Shown here piece after piece: positions 37,701-50,084 of a DNA stretch of 64,000 bases. Both the position numbers and the translations under genes were made by a program. Origin of the DNA: Hymenoscyphus infarciens (lineage: Eukaryota > Ascomycota > Leotiomycetes > Helotiales > Helotiaceae); contig LLCB01000177.1 of NCBI GenBank assembly GCA_001414345.1, positions 54,971 through 118,970 of the forward strand, in the 5' to 3' direction. Under the pieces are notes generated by a model. It did no database searches, was not told the DNA's origin, and saw only the letters and a list, made by a program, of their open reading frames with translations. Within the stretch, counting starts at the first letter, position 1; every line of letters starts with the position of its first letter.

Positions 37701-40439
37701 GTTAAGTAAGAGTAATAAGACGTTAAAGCTTTATTTAAAAGTATTAGTATATATAAAACAGAGAGTATAGGAAAACTAAAACTAGGAGCTAAACTAGTAA
37801 GAGATATCTTATCTAAAGCTACTAATATACTAAGTAAAGCTTTAATTAGCTAAAACTTAGAAGTAAAGCTAGAAAAGGAAGATATAATCTCTTCTAAGTT
37901 TAGACTTCTATTACTTAGAATAATACTTAAACCTAAAAGTATACTAGAATAGGTTATAAGCTCTTAAAATAAGTAAAATATAAGAATCTTCTAATAAACT
38001 ATAAGACTCTTCTAATAAGCGCTTATAGGATTCTCTTAACTATAAAATAATACTAAAAGTATAAAAGGCCTAAGTAGTCTATTAATTAAAATAAGTAATA
38101 GAATACTAAAGAGAATCTTCTAATAAAATAGAGAGAGTAGGCCTTTCTAATAATAAAGTAGTATATAAGAAAGAACTCTTAATATACTAGTTCTAGAAAC
38201 TTCTAATATAAAGTTAACTAAGAAGTAAGAAATAATAAATATAGAAAGTAAAAACCTAAAAAAGCTTAAAATAAAGTAAGAGTATATAAAGAAAGTATAT
38301 CTACCTATATTAAGAAAGAGTAAGAGAGGTTAACTTAGAGAAGAGGACGCTAAAAATATAATAATCTTTACTCTACTAGCTATATTAATTAGAATAGAGC
38401 TCTAATAGGCTATTCTAGAATATTTAAATCATTTCTTTAGTACTTTTTAGCTTTTATTAGAGAGTATAGTATTAAATAGAGAGGACTTATAAGATATCTA
38501 CTATATTATTATAGTAGTAATAATAGAGGAAGAAACGCTTCTAAAGCTTAAATACCTATGCCTTTATTAGTTAAAACTACTAAAAGAGCTAAAATTATAA
38601 AGAGAACTTATAAACTATCTACTTAGTAAGTACTTTAAAGACGATTTAGAGCTTAAAATTAAAAACCTAGAGAAAAGGAAATACTAGTATATAATTAAAA
38701 GATAGAACGCTAAAACGAAACTATTACCTCTAAAGTAGGTATTTATATATAAATATAACTTTATAAACTATTTAATTTAATACTAAGCTTAGCTTATAGT
38801 TAGAAGTAATCTCTAATAAGAAGATACTATCTTTTTAATATATACTACTACGCTTATAGTAAGATTATTCTAAATAGTTATAGTAATAGCTACTAGATTT
38901 AACCTAGAGATTAAGTAATATAATATTATAAACACGTTTATTAATATAGAAAGAGATATAAGAGCTTCTTTAATAGCTTACTAACTTTTAAATAGATATT
39001 AATAAGAGAGACTATATATTAAATTAGATAGAGTACTTTATAAGTTAAGAGATTCTCTAGCTTTATAGTTTAAATACTTTATAACTACTCTTTAAGAATA
39101 TAGCTTAATACTCTATTTAAAAGAGCTTTATATTTATATAGATCTCTTAAAGAAGGTTTTTATAATCTTTTATATAAATAATATATAAATAATATACTAC
39201 TAAGACAACGTATCTCTAGTAAGAGTTATAATAGATAAACTAAAGCTTTTATATAAACTATACTTACTTAGTAATATAAAAAAGTATCTTAGAATAAAAG
39301 TCTATAAAGATAAAGTATAGAAAAAGATATAGCTCTCTTATAATATATATATTAAATAAATTATTAAACGATTTAAGCTTATTAATAGAGATTACTTAAG
39401 TATATTACTTTTAATATATAAACTAAAAAAGAATTAAGAAATAGTAAAACCTATATTTATAAAGTTCTATTAAAAAAAGGTAGGTTTAATACTCTATATA
39501 ATAATTATAATATAACTAGATGTTATATTTACTACTTCCTAGCTTTTATACTTCTTAACTAACCTAAATAATAAATATATAGATATAATAGATTAGTATA
39601 TTTAATACTTATTTAAGATAAGGTTCTTAGAAATTATATATAAGAGAGAGCTTAGAGGTATATAACTAGTACTTATCTTAGATATATTATATACTAATAA
39701 TCTAGAAACTTAAAGATCTTCTAATAGATATATAATATTATTATTTAGTAGACTTATAGCTTAGAAAGCCTTATAATAAGATATAATTATAATATTAATA
39801 ATAGAAGCTAAGCTCTTAGAAGTAAAGTAGCTAGGTATAGAAACAATAGTATTAAAGCGTCTCTTTAGAGAACTATAGCTTAATTTAGGTAAGATATAGA
39901 ATATATTCTATAATAATTAATAAACTATTTAATTAATTACTAAGGAAAATAAGAGAATATCTATAAAGCTTTAATATATAGATATTTAAAATATATAGCT
40001 TTATTAAGAGTACTAGAAGAGATCTTTCTAGGTTACTTATTTACTAATAAATAATATACTAGTAGATAGACTTATAAAAAACTTATCTAAGTAAAAATTT
40101 AAATATTTTAAAGCTTTACTTAATCTCTAAGACGCTTATTTACTTAGTAAAACACTCTCTTAAAAGGCAAAAGTATACTAAATTTTAGGTTAAAACTATA
40201 TTTTTAAGTTAAGAACGCTCTTCTAGAATAGTAAATAACACTCTTTATTATTTTTTATATATTATTATACTTTACTTTATTATTTTACTTATATATTTTT
40301 AAGAAGTTTTATCCTTTTTTATATTATAATTATTTAAAGAGTATTATAAGCTTATTTTAGATTTTATTTATTTATTTAATTATTATATACTTAGTAATTA
40401 AGTACTATAAGACCTTTCTAGAGAGCGCTACTAAATATA

Positions 40440-41748
40440 AATATAAAGTTTTAAAGGAACTAACTACTACTATATAAACGTAAAGTATACTAACTAACTA
40501 ATAGTACTTCTTCTAATACTTAGAAACAGTTTTATTAAGAGTAGTAAGCGTTATACCTATTTTATTAAAAGTATTATTAAGATTAATACTATTAGACTTA
40601 TTATTACTATTATTATCCTTAGACTTCTTACTCTTAGAAACATCTTTCTTATGTTTATAGCTCTTTAAAGAACGCTTAGAATAGTTATTAGTAAGCTTCT
40701 TAAAAGATAACTTCTTAGAAACTAACTTTATAAGAGTAGTTTTCTTTAAAATAGTCTTTCTTAGAATAGACTTTAGAATAGATCTTTTAGAATAGCTCTT
40801 TAGAAGAACCTTTAGAGGCTTTTAAGTAGACTTTTACTACTTAGAGAGAGAGGTATTATTTTTACTATAAATAGTAGAACTCTTATAAGAAGTGCTCTAG
40901 CTCTTAGCTTAACTATAAGTATTAGCTCTTATAAGCGAAGTACTATTTAAGGTAGAAGTAATAAAAGGAGTACTCTTAAGAACATAGTTACTATACTTTA
41001 AAACCTTAGAAGTATTACTATCTAGTTTATTATTAGAAGTAAGACCCTAAAAACTATTAGACTTCTTATAGTAATAAGTATAGTTTAGAACTAAGAATAA
41101 CTAAGAGCTTCTAAAACCTTATTTAAGACCTATATAGATCGTGCTATATAACTTCTCCTACTTCTAAATCTATAAAATTAGCTAAGGAAATAAAATAAGA
41201 AGTAGAAGACTAACTAAATAAAGCTCTATATAAACTTTATTACTAATATTAGTCTAATATTTCTTAAGATTTTTAGTTAAAGTAATTATAAAAGAGAGAT
41301 AGATACTTAGTAACGCTTTATAAGAGTGTTTAATAGTATAGTTAAAATAGTATATAACTTTTTTAGATTCTATATTATAATAGTAACTAGTTGATTTACT
41401 AGCTACTATAGAAGTAACGTAGCTCTTATAAGAAGCTTCTTAAAAATTTAAAATATTATAATAAGCTTTTTTAATAGAAGGCGTAGTAAGTAAGCCCTTA
41501 CTACTAACAGTTAGGTACTTGATATTATTACTAGGAAGTTTATTTAAGAGCCTAGTATTAATAGCTAGAAGCTCTTTAGAAAGTTTTTTAGATTTAAGAC
41601 TATCTTTAGAAACTTAATATTAATTAGAGCTTATAACTACTAACTTCTCTAGCTTATTCTTAAAAACGTTAATAGTATAAAATCTACTAAGCGTACTACT
41701 CTAGAGTATAACTAGACTAGAAGAGGAAATATATAAGAGATTCGACAT
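40440..41748 (-). pseudogene. Antisense frame downstream of pol in the copia element, unknown protein
   Basis: Starting at an ATG at 41748-41746 (MSNLLYISSSSLVIL), one minus-strand frame can be followed for about 435 codons down to about 40440. It is broken by some 16 stops, all TAA or TAG and none TGA, as expected if CAA, CAG or TGG codons were hit by RIP. The first 200 residues are mixed (KNKLEKLVVISSN, SKELLAINTRLLNKLPSN, KYLTVSSKGLLTTP). The last 150 are Lys/Ser/Asn-rich (SFKKLTNNYSKRSLKSYKHK). No known domain is recognised. It lies between pol and the 3' LTR, opposite to gag-pol. It could be an accessory gene of the element or a captured gene. A chance frame in AT-rich DNA remains possible, though one would expect about twice as many stops. 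Confidence 0.45.
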
Positions 41749-42166
41749 TTAATATTCTTATATAGTTAGCTAAAGCATAGAATAAAGATTAATATACTTA
41801 AAAGAATAACATCTAGGTTCTAATCTATTAATTATATATTTAACGCCTTCCTTATTAATATTATCTTTATAAACTTTAGCTTTATAATACTTATAAACAA
41901 GTATAAGGCTATTATTTATAGAGGTCTTACTATCTAGAAGACAAGAGATCTAAGAAGGAGGCTATTTTAGTTAATATAAGAGCTTAAGAAAGGTAAATAT
42001 AAGCTTTATACTATAGTCTTTTATTAGGTAGCGTACGCTATAGTAGTCTAGTAGCGATAGGAGAGTTTTAAGGAAGTTATAAAAAGAAAAGAAAGAGTTT
42101 AGGTTATTAAATCTATATATATAGTAAATAACACTTTCCTAATTAGAAAAGGTTATTTAAGGAGTA

Positions 42167-42345
42167 TATTATAGAATAAAGGTAGGTTAGACAAAGGATT
42201 ATCTAATAATCTCTACCTTTTAAGCGAGAAGTATAGTATTTAAAGCCTTATGCTCTCCTCTATAGTTCTAGGAATTAAGCATCTACTTTAACTTCACTTT
42301 GCTTATCCTATGCTCTCGATATAGCTTCTATAATCGCCATAGTAG
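42167..42345 (+). repeat. 3' LTR of the plus-strand copia element
   Basis: This is the direct repeat partner of 34549-34727. It is less altered towards its right end (TTTTAAGCGAGAAG, ATGCTCTCGATATAGC), where it meets unmutated DNA. Confidence 0.75.
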
Positions 42346-42585
42346 AGCTATCCTGTTCTATCATATCCTAATATAGCGGGGTATCCTTCCTTATCCTGAT
42401 GCTCGGGAGCGTTTAGGCGAGGAAATCTAAAACGCTACGCTAAGTATTATTACTTTCACAGTCTGTGTCTATTGGTAGGTCACCTACTAATTGTAAATAA
42501 CATTTTCACGGGTCAGTTACCTACTAAGCATCGGTAGATTATCTCGCAAACCCAAACCCCAACAAAAAGATAAGATCTCCTTACT

Positions 42586-43688
42586 TCATCTCCACATCTC
42601 TAACACCTCCCTGACAGCAACCCCATAAGCCTAATCCCTCTTCTCATCCCCCCACCAAAAACCCGGTCTCTTATCAAACCCATGCCCCACACCAGGAACG
42701 ATACAACCTCCCACAATCTTCCCCAACCCCCGCAAGCGAGTTTTAAACGCCTCTTCCTCAGCGAGTAGCTGATCGCCCGCACAACAGATCATACACACCC
42801 GTGAGGGGATCGCGTTCTTCAGCACCTCATCGGGAGCGAGACCCGGCGAGAGGAGAGGATTCCTCATATCGAGATTAGAGGGTAGATAAGACCCATCGAA
42901 GAATTTAAACAGCTACAAGCTATCAGAAAAAGGAAGGTCAAAGGGGGAAGGGGAGCTTTCTTGATACCGAGTGCGGAAGCACAGGAAGAAGATCCGGATT
43001 CGACGCATCTCTTTCCACCCGTGTCTTGCTCCAATCAACGCTCGCGTAAAAAGGGACGAGACCTACTATCTTACCTCTAACTTTAGCCTTACTCCCACCT
43101 TCTCCTTACCCCCACCCTCTCTAGCTAACTTCTCTATTTCCTCTTGAAGTCTGATGCACGTGGTCCAACACAAGTTTCCTCCCGCGCTGAAACCGCTCAC
43201 CACCGTTTTCGAGGGGTCGGTATTGAGTTCCTCGGCGTGTGACCAGATGTAGAGAATGGCGGACATGCAATCCTCGATTCCGAGGGGGAAGGGATGGCGC
43301 GGTACTCGACGGTAGGCGATGCTTATTGCGAGGGCGTTGGTTTGTTGGGTTACTTGCGTTAGCCAGCGGGCGTCTTCGTGGGGGACGCCGACGGTGAAAC
43401 CCCCCCCCCATGGAAGTTGCTCAGGAGGGGGTGTCTTTTGTTTGTTGAATTGGATGGGGCGGTTTGGTTGGATGGGGTTTTCTTTTTGGGTGCAAGAGTG
43501 TGGTAGGAGGGAGGAGTGTAGAATAACAGTTCTATTTCTCCTGGGACCGAGGAATGGGTGGTTTTTACTTTTCGCTTGAAGGAGGGACGATTGGGAAGGG
43601 GCTTGGAGAGGTAGAGATCTAGGAATGATACTAAGGAGAGCAAGGTCCGTAGGAGTAAAGCTTTGAGACGGAGTGTTAGGCGGGACAT
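42586..43688 (-). pseudogene. Alpha/beta-hydrolase fold-3 esterase (HSL family), frameshifted
   Basis: Reading the minus strand from 43688, the protein starts MSRLTLRLKALLLRTLLSL with a hydrophobic N-terminus. Recognisable parts are the oxyanion-hole motif HGGGF, the nucleophile elbow GFSAGG (Ser), an Asp region (CCAGDQLLAEE) and the catalytic His (GHGFDKR). These are the catalytic features of HSL-type esterases. Breaks seen: a run of ten G at 43400-43409, where eight would keep HGGGF in frame; a second frameshift near 43066-43075 (EVR-stop versus GKIVGLVPFYASVDW); a TAG before LFKFFDGSYLPS; and a TAG near the end (DEKRD-stop-AYGVAVREV). The frame ends at a TGA at 42586. The G-run shift could be a sequencing error, but the other breaks suggest a true pseudogene. 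It borders the copia element. Confidence 0.8.
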
Positions 43689-44101
43689 CCTTTTGTGTGA
43701 GTCAGGAGAAGATATCGGAATTGATGGTGGAAGTGATCGGAGTTGAAGTGAGTTGTTTCTTGCATTTGTTGAGTTGTGGGTAGTGTGTTATTCCGAAACT
43801 TATCGATGATGCGGGATGACTTCACCCCGCATTTGTAATCCGGAGTCTGGCATGATTAGCAGGTAAACAACATCAAGTATCTTCAGCTGTCTTGACGAAA
43901 TTGTAAGCATTATGTTGAGAGCAAATCTGATGTCTAATTACAAAAGAGTACACTTTACCTCTCTCATCATTCATAATCATAATCATCCATTCATTTATTG
44001 CATCTTGAAACTCCACCTCCCTTCTACCAGTTCCCCGGTCTACTTTTTCACTCCCCTCTTTTTCTACCCCTTCTACTCCCAAGTTCGTTCGGGGAAAAAA
44101 G
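43689..44101. other. Intergenic region between esterase pseudogene and betaine reductase gene
   Basis: It should contain the 3' end of the betaine reductase transcript and the old esterase promoter. I see no gene or repeat. Confidence 0.6.
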
Positions 44102-47100
44102 TTAAATCGGCTCATCCCGTGGTTCAATCATAACCTCATTAACAGCAACATGCTCCGGCTGCACAAGCGCATAAACAATGCTCCTCGCAACATCATCAGG
44201 ATCCAACACCTTCGCACCACTAGGCTCACCATATTTCTTCAGCGCCTCTTGATCCGTACTCATGCCCAGCAAATCCGTCGCGACATTTCCTGGTTGGACA
44301 GAGGTAACTCTTAATCCCGAACCAGCAGTTTCAACACGTAAAGCTTGAAGTGTGGCTTCAACGAAGAATTTCGATGCAGAGTATACACCAAGCCCAGGGA
44401 AAACTTTACGACCGGCATCTGAAGAGATGGCTACGATATGGCCTGAACCGCGAGCCAACATTGGAGGTACGGTAGTGGAGAGACAGTTCAAGAGGCCTTT
44501 GCAGTTGACATCGACGGTACGGTCCCAGTCTTCGCTGTGTACATTGGCCATCATGGTGAAGTACATGACACCTGCGCATGAAACGAGAATGTCAACAGGG
44601 CCAAGCTTCTCGTTGGCGGCAAGCATGAGTGATTCGACATCGGCTCTCTTCGTAACATCAGTTGGATGGATGAGTACTTTGCAGCCGTAGGGGGAGAGGT
44701 TCTTCTTTACGTTTTCGAGGGCATCTGTTCGACGTGCTGCGAGTGCGATGTGGGCACCCTCACGTGACAGCGCCGCTGCTACGGCAGCCCCAATCCCAGA
44801 GCTTGCGCCGGTAATGACGCATACCTTTCCACTCAATCGACCTCGTTTCTTGATGCCATTCTTAGCAAATCCGTTTTGAAGATGCTTAGGTGCTCGCGGA
44901 AGCCATCCTCTAGCATACCAGTGACGGGAGTAAATTTCAAGCAAATGACGATCGATCTTGGGACGTTGGAGGGTTTCAAGAGCTGGAGTTGTCTTGCTGT
45001 CGTTGAGAACGATGACGCATTTCATGAAATCGACGGTTGGCATGCCACCACGAAGAATGTCGACGGTAAAAGCGCCCTCACCTCCCTTGGTAATACTTCG
45101 CTTTTCGTTCCAAAGCGTCACCCATTCGTCCCAGCCAAGCTTCTTGGTTGGATATCCCAGCTCTCCAAGGTCATCAAAAAGCTTTCTCGTATCAACAGGC
45201 TTAGGATCACCAAGATGGTACACAACCTGGTTACCGGTAGAGTTGGCAAGCGCAAGAATTGCTTTACTGACAAAATCGACCGGGGTCATCTCGGCAAGCC
45301 AACCTTCGATGTCAGGGGCGTAACCGAGATGAAGCGATTCCACAATGATGGAGTTTAGGAGATCGTACGGATTCGAGGAACCCAAAGTGCTGTGTCCACT
45401 GATAGTACCTGGCCGGATAATTCTCACTGGCAAGCCACGGCGACTGGCCTCAAGAACGAGTTGCTCCGCCACCCATTTTGTCTGTCCATAGCCGTCAGCA
45501 AGCTTGCTTGGCACGTCATCCACTTCAAGATTGGCGTCTTCAGGCCAACCTTCTTGCGATGGAGGAAGTACACCATTTGTGGAGACATATTGAAGTGTGG
45601 CACCACCGTTGCATGCTAGACGAATAATTTCTCTGGTACCGGCAACATTGGGGGCTTGCAACGCGGCGTAAGGATAGACCAGATTGACCGTGGCGGCAGC
45701 ATGAATAATGACTTGAACACTTTCTCCGAGATCCTCAAACTCGGCCTTTGATAGACCGAGATTTGGTTTGGCAAGATTTCCCGGCACAACCTCAATACGA
45801 TCAAGAATGTTGTCCTGCCAGAGTCCTAGTTCAAGCAGGTTTCGGCGAATTCTAGCAATTGCTGCACCGTGGTTGTCGCCTGTGGGGTCGCTGAAACGAA
45901 CAAGACATATAATTCGAGCTGAGGTGCTTTCCAGAAGCTCAGAAAGCAAGAAAGCACCCAGAAACCCGGTAGTGCCAGTCAATAGTACCGTCTCGGCGTC
46001 TCGAAGAGTACACAACTTAGTACCGGATGGTTGGATTTCCTTAGGAAGAATCGAATCGGCGCGCAAGACGGCAGGCAAATCTGCTTGTACCGCCGCGGTA
46101 TGACCATCACGAGCGGATTGTAAAACTGCAAGGTGACCCTCGAGAGTTGGGTTGACAACAAGACTCGCCACAGCAATGTTGAAACCGTAGGCTTTTGTTA
46201 GCCTCGCAGAAAGCTCTGCAAGTGTCAAAGAGTGACCTCCGAGATCAAAAAATGAATGGTCTTCGGTGACAGCACTTGCAGGAACTTTAAGGGACGCGGC
46301 CCATTGGTCGATCATGGCCTGAATGGTAAATTTCGAATCACCGCCAGACTCGCTCTTGGCGATACTTCGCGATCTCGCAAGCTTTGGCCGAGGTAGACGA
46401 CGCACACTGAAAGATGAAAAGGTCAGCAAATTGTTCATGAAAAAATCCCTCTGCGTGAAAAAACTTTGCAATGAAAAATATTCATGTAAATCGGAAAGCG
46501 GAGGAGTAGGGGTGTTCAGCATTATTTTAACACTCACTCAATCTTTCCGGATACTGCATGAGTGGGCAAATCGTCAAGTTCAACCCATAAAGCAGGAATC
46601 ATATATTGAGCCAAGCTCTTCAACATAGCCTTTCGGCATACTGGACTATATCCAGACTCATCGATAGCTAGAGGCGTGCGATCTCCAGGTTCGTCCTTAT
46701 CAGCGACAACGTATGCAACCAATTGCCGTTCAAGTCCATCACCATGAGCAACAACAGCAGCCCGACGAACAGCGAGTTCCTTGATAATTGCATTCTCGAC
46801 TTTTCCGGGGACAATAGAATAACCTCGAATCTTGATCATAGAGCCCACACGACCGGTGATTTCAAGATATCCAGACGGAAGTAGTCTCGCCAGATCCCCT
46901 GTCTTGTACATGCGGGCTCCTGGATGTGGATCGAAGGGATCTGGAAGAAATGATGTGGCGGTAGTTTCTGGAAGATTGAGATATCCACGAGCTAGAAGGG
47001 CGCCACCAACAAACAACTCTCCACTGACTCCAACTTTGGCTTTCTGACCATCCTCCCCAAGAATGTAAGTATGCTCTGGATCGATGGGTGGCCCAACAGG

Positions 47101-48087
47101 ACAGTACGGAACCTCGTTGTCGATCATTTCCCGAATATCTCCGCAAGCAATCTCGTGGGACTCACTCGCACTGTAGCAATTGAGAAGTCGTGTCTTTGGA
47201 AGGGCTTTCATAGCACGGCGAGCTAGATCAGTGGTGACAACTTCACCATTGAACCATAATGTACGGAGTTCTGGAAGATCATCCCCAAGATTCGGATGCC
47301 GAGAGAGGACTGCAGCCAGAAGTGTTGGTGTCATAAGAGTTTCGGTGATACGTCGCTCAGATAGTACATCGACGAGAGCCACTGGATCGTAACTTGCCTC
47401 GTCCGGTACAACAACAACCGTTGCTCCTCGAAGAAGTGGTCGGATAATTTCCCAAATGAAGTAGACATTGCAAGCTACCCGGTCACCTGGACGAAGGTCA
47501 CTGAGGCGAAATCTCAAATCGTATGAACGTACTGGTGCTCGGTGTGGATTGAGAATCCCTTTCGGGCGGCCAGTTGTACCGGAGGAATAGCACACAAAGG
47601 CGAGTCGATCGAGATCATCCTCGGCTGGTGCTGGCTGGGAAGGTCTTCTTGCCTTTTTGATGCCGTCCTCACACTCCGGCTCGTTGAGGAGGATGAGTGG
47701 AATATCAGCTTTGATCTGACCGGCGTGACCAGTATGTGTAAGGATGACCATTGGCTTCGCATCTTCGATCACGTCGGCCAGAAGAGTAGGTGGATAAGCA
47801 AGCTCGAGAACCAGAAAGGCTCCACCAGCACGCAGAGCCGCAAGACAAGCAATCACATAATCGGCACTTCGTCCCATCAAAACACCAACCAGGGTATCAC
47901 GGCCAACCCCATGGGCACGCAGACGGTTGGCGATGTCGTTGATTCTGGTGTCCAGTTCCTGGTACGTCCATGTTGCTCGATCACGATTGTTGATTCGGTT
48001 TCCTTCTAGTGCGATGGCATCTGGTGTCGCTTTGGTCTGTTCGTAGAGGAGTGCCGACAAGTCCTTCCTGATGTCAATGACGGACAT
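44102..48087 (-). CDS. ATRR: NRPS-like glycine betaine reductase (A-T-R-SDR), ATRR type
   Basis: Two exons, 48087-46538 and 46406-44102, joined across a 131-nt intron (GTGAGT...TTTCAG), give 1284 residues. The join restores GKIDVRRLPRPK between domains. In order: an adenylation domain (1-516, with YSSGTTGRPKG near 166), a carrier domain (DLGGHSL near 575), a thioester reductase (LLTGTTGFLGAF near 656, YGQTKWVAE near 820) and a C-terminal short-chain dehydrogenase (VITGASSGIGAAV near 1040, YSASKF near 1190). This architecture is that of fungal ATRR, described in Aspergillus nidulans. There it activates glycine betaine, reduces the bound thioester to betaine aldehyde and then to choline with NADPH. 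Function here is assigned from architecture and length; substrate residues were not checked against a structure. The protein starts MSVIDIRKDLSALL. No break is present. It stands alone, not in a biosynthetic cluster. Confidence 0.85.
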
Positions 48088-50084
48088 TTTGGCCGGTTGT
48101 GAAAAGATTGACCGGGGTGTTGGTACGAGAGGTTTCGACCATCCAAGTTTTGAATGCGATTAAGCGAAGGAAATAATGAGAATATCAGGTCTTTATTGTT
48201 TCATATCTCTATTGGAAAATGAGATCTATCAACGAGGTTAATGGAGAGTCTGGACGCTTGAAGATAATATACCAACCTGCCTCGGAAACTGGGAAGAAGA
48301 GCGATGATGCAGGAGTGCTTTCCTTTTTCGGGAGAAGTGACGCTACTTGTCAAAGTGGTTAGGCCGAAAAGGGATTGTTGGGGTTGAATTCTGGAGTGGG
48401 GGGTCAAATCTGCAGGTGCGACCCTGGGTGCGTGGTGCGTTGGTGCGTTGACGATGTTGATACCGCTGCAGTGGTTCGTCCCAAGTGCAAGTGCCCAACC
48501 CTGCAGCTCGAAAACAGCGAAAACACACACAGATAACTTCGTCCAGCTGCTCACCGCAACCTCTGGGATACGCAGAGTGTGATGGGAATATAACGCGACT
48601 TCTTGGATCCGGCAGTCACTGCTGTCAATCCACTGCCTGGGCTATCACATGCCATTTTCCCGGGTTTCTTCCTGCCTGCCCTGTGCAACACCAAAACCTC
48701 ACCGCACAAAAACCTTCCTCACAGATCCGCAGCCCACGCCGTAAATCGGCATCACTGACGCAAATTGATAATGAATAGGTAAGTCACTGTTTTTCCTACC
48801 CAAAGTCATACGGCAGATGATCACAGGAACTCTCCAAGCGTGGGAGGTTCACGGCATCAAACCCATAGCCAAGTCGTGGTTTCCTCATTACAGCTTTTGA
48901 GGAAACCACGATTCGATTTGCTCAGGAAATCGAAGCTTTCTAACTCGCTACCTATAAATCACGCCTTAATGCACGCCTAGCACGTGCGAGCTAGGCGCTA
49001 TGCAAAAAGGCTTCCGCGGACGCCACAAGGCAGGCGCCCTCAATGTCGAACTAAGACATATCGTGGGGTATAACCTAGGTTTACCGTCTCTACACATCAT
49101 GGGGTCGAAATCTTCGAAATCTTCAGAGCTGTTCCAAGAAAATTCAGTACTGCAGCATCGCCTGCAGTGAAAATGTCCCTCGCGATATCTCATGGGGCTT
49201 GTGCTGTGGCTAGAGAATTGTGATGCTGATCACCGATGTGTTGAGAGTTGATTGGACAATCCGACTTTCCATAAAATCAAGTGAGATTCGAAAATTGGTC
49301 CAGCAAAGAAGGTATGCTCTGTTTCAGAGTTAATGAAAAAGGTACGGAATGGGTTCGGTTTCGGATTTTGGATTTTGGATTTTGGATTTTGGAAGAGGAT
49401 CGGAGCTGCGACCTTTCGAATCAGTACCTGTGAGATTCATTGGGGGTGAAGTCTTCCGCCATGGAAAATGTTGTTATAGCCCATAACCATGAGGTTGATG
49501 CGAAGTCAGGAAACATTTGTCCTATTTACCGGGGGTCTTTGAAGTTTCTTGGGAGTTGGCGATTTTAAGAAGCGAAAACCCTTCTCATCTTGTTCCGGAA
49601 GAAGTCGCTTCTTCTCTCAGCAACCTGTGACTAGCTGCTTAAAGCAGCCTGCTCTCGATGTTGCTCGAGGATCGGCTTGTCCCCAACTATAATCTAATCC
49701 AATCTAGACAACCAGGTAACTGATTCTTGGAACTTGATACTGTTAAGGACAGAACGCCTACTTGTAATAGCGAGGCACAAACGGGTTTGGGGGGAGACCA
49801 AATCAAACCCTCTTGCTCGAAAAATCATGAACCATACAAAGAAATGGCATAGAAGCATCCTCCAATCCCCCCTCCTTCCCCTAATACCCCAACCACAACC
49901 CCCAAAACACCAATTGATATAGTCCCGGAGGATGCTAATTTCCACGCTTGTAGTCCTCGAATGACCACATTGCTACCCCCAACCGTTACTACAAGTGACA
50001 AAAACAAGAAATGAGAGAATATAAAAGAAAAGAAACTTACACACGCCTAGGTTAATCCAGAACTGTCGCTAGCCAGGGGTTACT
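48088..50084. other. Intergenic region upstream of the betaine reductase gene
   Basis: It contains the promoter of the minus-strand betaine reductase gene. Short frames on both strands show no conserved pattern. Notable are a perfect 14-bp inverted repeat at 48874-48911 and a GGATTTT tandem repeat at about 49363-49394. No further gene is supported. Confidence 0.55.
48874..48911. repeat. Perfect 14-bp hairpin
   Basis: TCGTGGTTTCCTCA at 48874-48887 is the exact reverse complement of 48898-48911, with a 10-base loop. No transcript context is known, so a terminator or RNA role is only a possibility. Confidence 0.85.

Larger units (their letters stand above)
34549..42345 (+). mobile_element. Ty1/copia retrotransposon with LTRs and an extra 3' region (RIP-mutated)
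   Basis: Direct repeats at 34549-34727 and 42167-42345 lie 7618 bases apart. On the plus strand the order is gag (about 34850-36100), GAG-pre-integrase and integrase (about 36660-37640, including a RAYIGYLVKYILLNI stretch), RT (about 38760-39540, including EIKQYNIINTFIN, FYINNIQIIY, LRIKVYKDK) and RNase H (about 39660-40140, including TNNLETQRSS, IIEAKLLEVKQLG and RISIKLQYIDIQN). These follow the fungal Ty1/copia pattern. Nearly all stops are TAA/TAG at expected Gln or Trp sites. Pol ends near 40160, yet the 3' LTR starts only at 42167, so about 2 kb is unexplained by normal copia genes. The 3' LTR retains more G/C than the 5' LTR. Confidence 0.85.

Noticed and set aside
46407..46537. Boundary between two separate genes, an adenylation protein and a reductase protein
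   Set aside because: A GTGAGT...TTTCAG intron joins the frames exactly at the normal A-T linker. One four-domain gene explains both parts better.
48201..49193. Small genes upstream of the betaine reductase gene
   Set aside because: Frames of 60-120 codons with no conserved pattern; more likely promoter and 5' UTR sequence.
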